A DNA stretch of 39,748 bases from a virus. The stretch spans positions 1 through 39,748 of IMG/VR virus record IMGVR_UViG_3300001920_000004, one strand, 5' to 3'. This document shows, piece by piece, positions 39,484-39,748 of the stretch; positions within the stretch are counted from its first letter, which is position 1, and every line of letters starts with the position of its first letter. The translations under genes and the position numbers were made by a program. The notes beneath the pieces were generated by a model that worked only from the letters and a program-made list of their open reading frames with translations, ran no database searches and was not told the DNA's origin.

Positions 39484-39748
39484 ATGTCCCAGAGCCTGTC
39501 GCGCACCGCTTTTGCCACGCTGTTGCTCATTGCATTCATGATGGGCGCGAACCATGTGGCCGCACGGCTGGCCTTCGACCACGGCGTGACAGTGGCCACC
39601 GCCGTCACTTTCCGCAGTGGCGTGACGGCGCTGGTGGTGGCGGCCATCCTGCTGGTGTACCGCGTGCCCTTGAAGCTGCAGGCGAAGCACCGCAAGGCGC
39701 TGCCCGCCATCGGGCTGCTGATCGGCGTTCAGAGCCTGTGCCTGTACG
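39484..39748 (+). CDS. EamA/DMT-family transporter, 3' truncated by window edge
   Basis: The 88 visible residues begin MSQSLSRTAFATLLLIAFMMGANHVAARLAFDHGV and show the first two to three helices of a drug/metabolite transporter: helix 1 about 9-29, helix 2 about 38-59, helix 3 from about 73. The GANHVAARLAF segment is typical of EamA domains. It is most likely a host chromosomal gene lying just outside the prophage. Substrate unknown. Confidence 0.8.
   Translation, partial: MSQSLSRTAFATLLLIAFMMGANHVAARLAFDHGVTVATAVTFRSGVTALVVAAILLVYRVPLKLQAKHRKALPAIGLLIGVQSLCLY

Overview
The window is the right-hand part of a temperate podophage genome integrated in a GC-rich betaproteobacterial chromosome, probably a Burkholderiales/Comamonadaceae host. 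Base composition and codon choice, P22-type portal and ejection modules, and a host-type EamA transporter gene at the far right support this. The left end lies inside the phage. No integrase, CI-type repressor or replication gene is visible, so those should lie left of base 1.

Bases 2-5482 hold a tight plus-strand chain of late-early genes, almost all joined by 4-base ATGA or GTGA overlaps. They are a DNA methyltransferase (5' truncated), a DndC/PAPS-reductase-like enzyme, NinB, a possible PD-(D/E)XK nuclease, an HNH-like protein, several unknowns, and a zinc-finger protein in the position of a Q antiterminator. It is followed at once by a sigma70 promoter, a leader of about 200 nt and an intrinsic terminator. 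Then come a tRNA-Asn(GTT), a small membrane/exported protein and two more intrinsic terminators, all before the terminase genes. This closely parallels lambda Q-pR'-6S RNA-tR', and late transcription probably needs antitermination.

Bases 6601-33366 are the late operon: small and large terminase, P22-type portal, scaffold, N4-gp56-type coat, head accessory and adaptor proteins, two fibre/spike proteins, and a lysis cassette (holin, CHAP endolysin, Rz with nested Rz1) placed among the tail genes. A collar-type tail fibre, a tail nozzle protein, a GNAT-like protein and three ejection-type proteins follow. The last of these (1233 aa) ends in an inorganic-pyrophosphatase-like 'polyvalent protein' domain.

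Bases 33367-38827 are accessory and regulatory. An AT-richer patch with two perfect inverted repeats precedes a two-gene cassette: a 67-aa protein and a 194-aa protein with ADP-ribosyltransferase-like H/Y motifs, possibly toxin-antitoxin. A minus-strand operon then encodes an Arc-like protein, a Rha-type regulator, three conserved phage unknowns and a membrane-tethered metallopeptidase-like protein. Divergent from it is a clear Mnt homologue. Operators with the Mnt-like CACnGTG core lie over the divergent promoters. The arrangement, directly after the ejection genes, matches the P22 immunity I (mnt/arc/ant) locus.

Bases 38828-39483 contain a palindrome, a terminator, a small minus-strand gene and a structured noncoding element. 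That element includes a stretch like the 3' end of a tRNA-Ser, which may be the prophage attachment site, followed by a strong terminator. Host sequence (EamA/DMT transporter) runs off the right edge.
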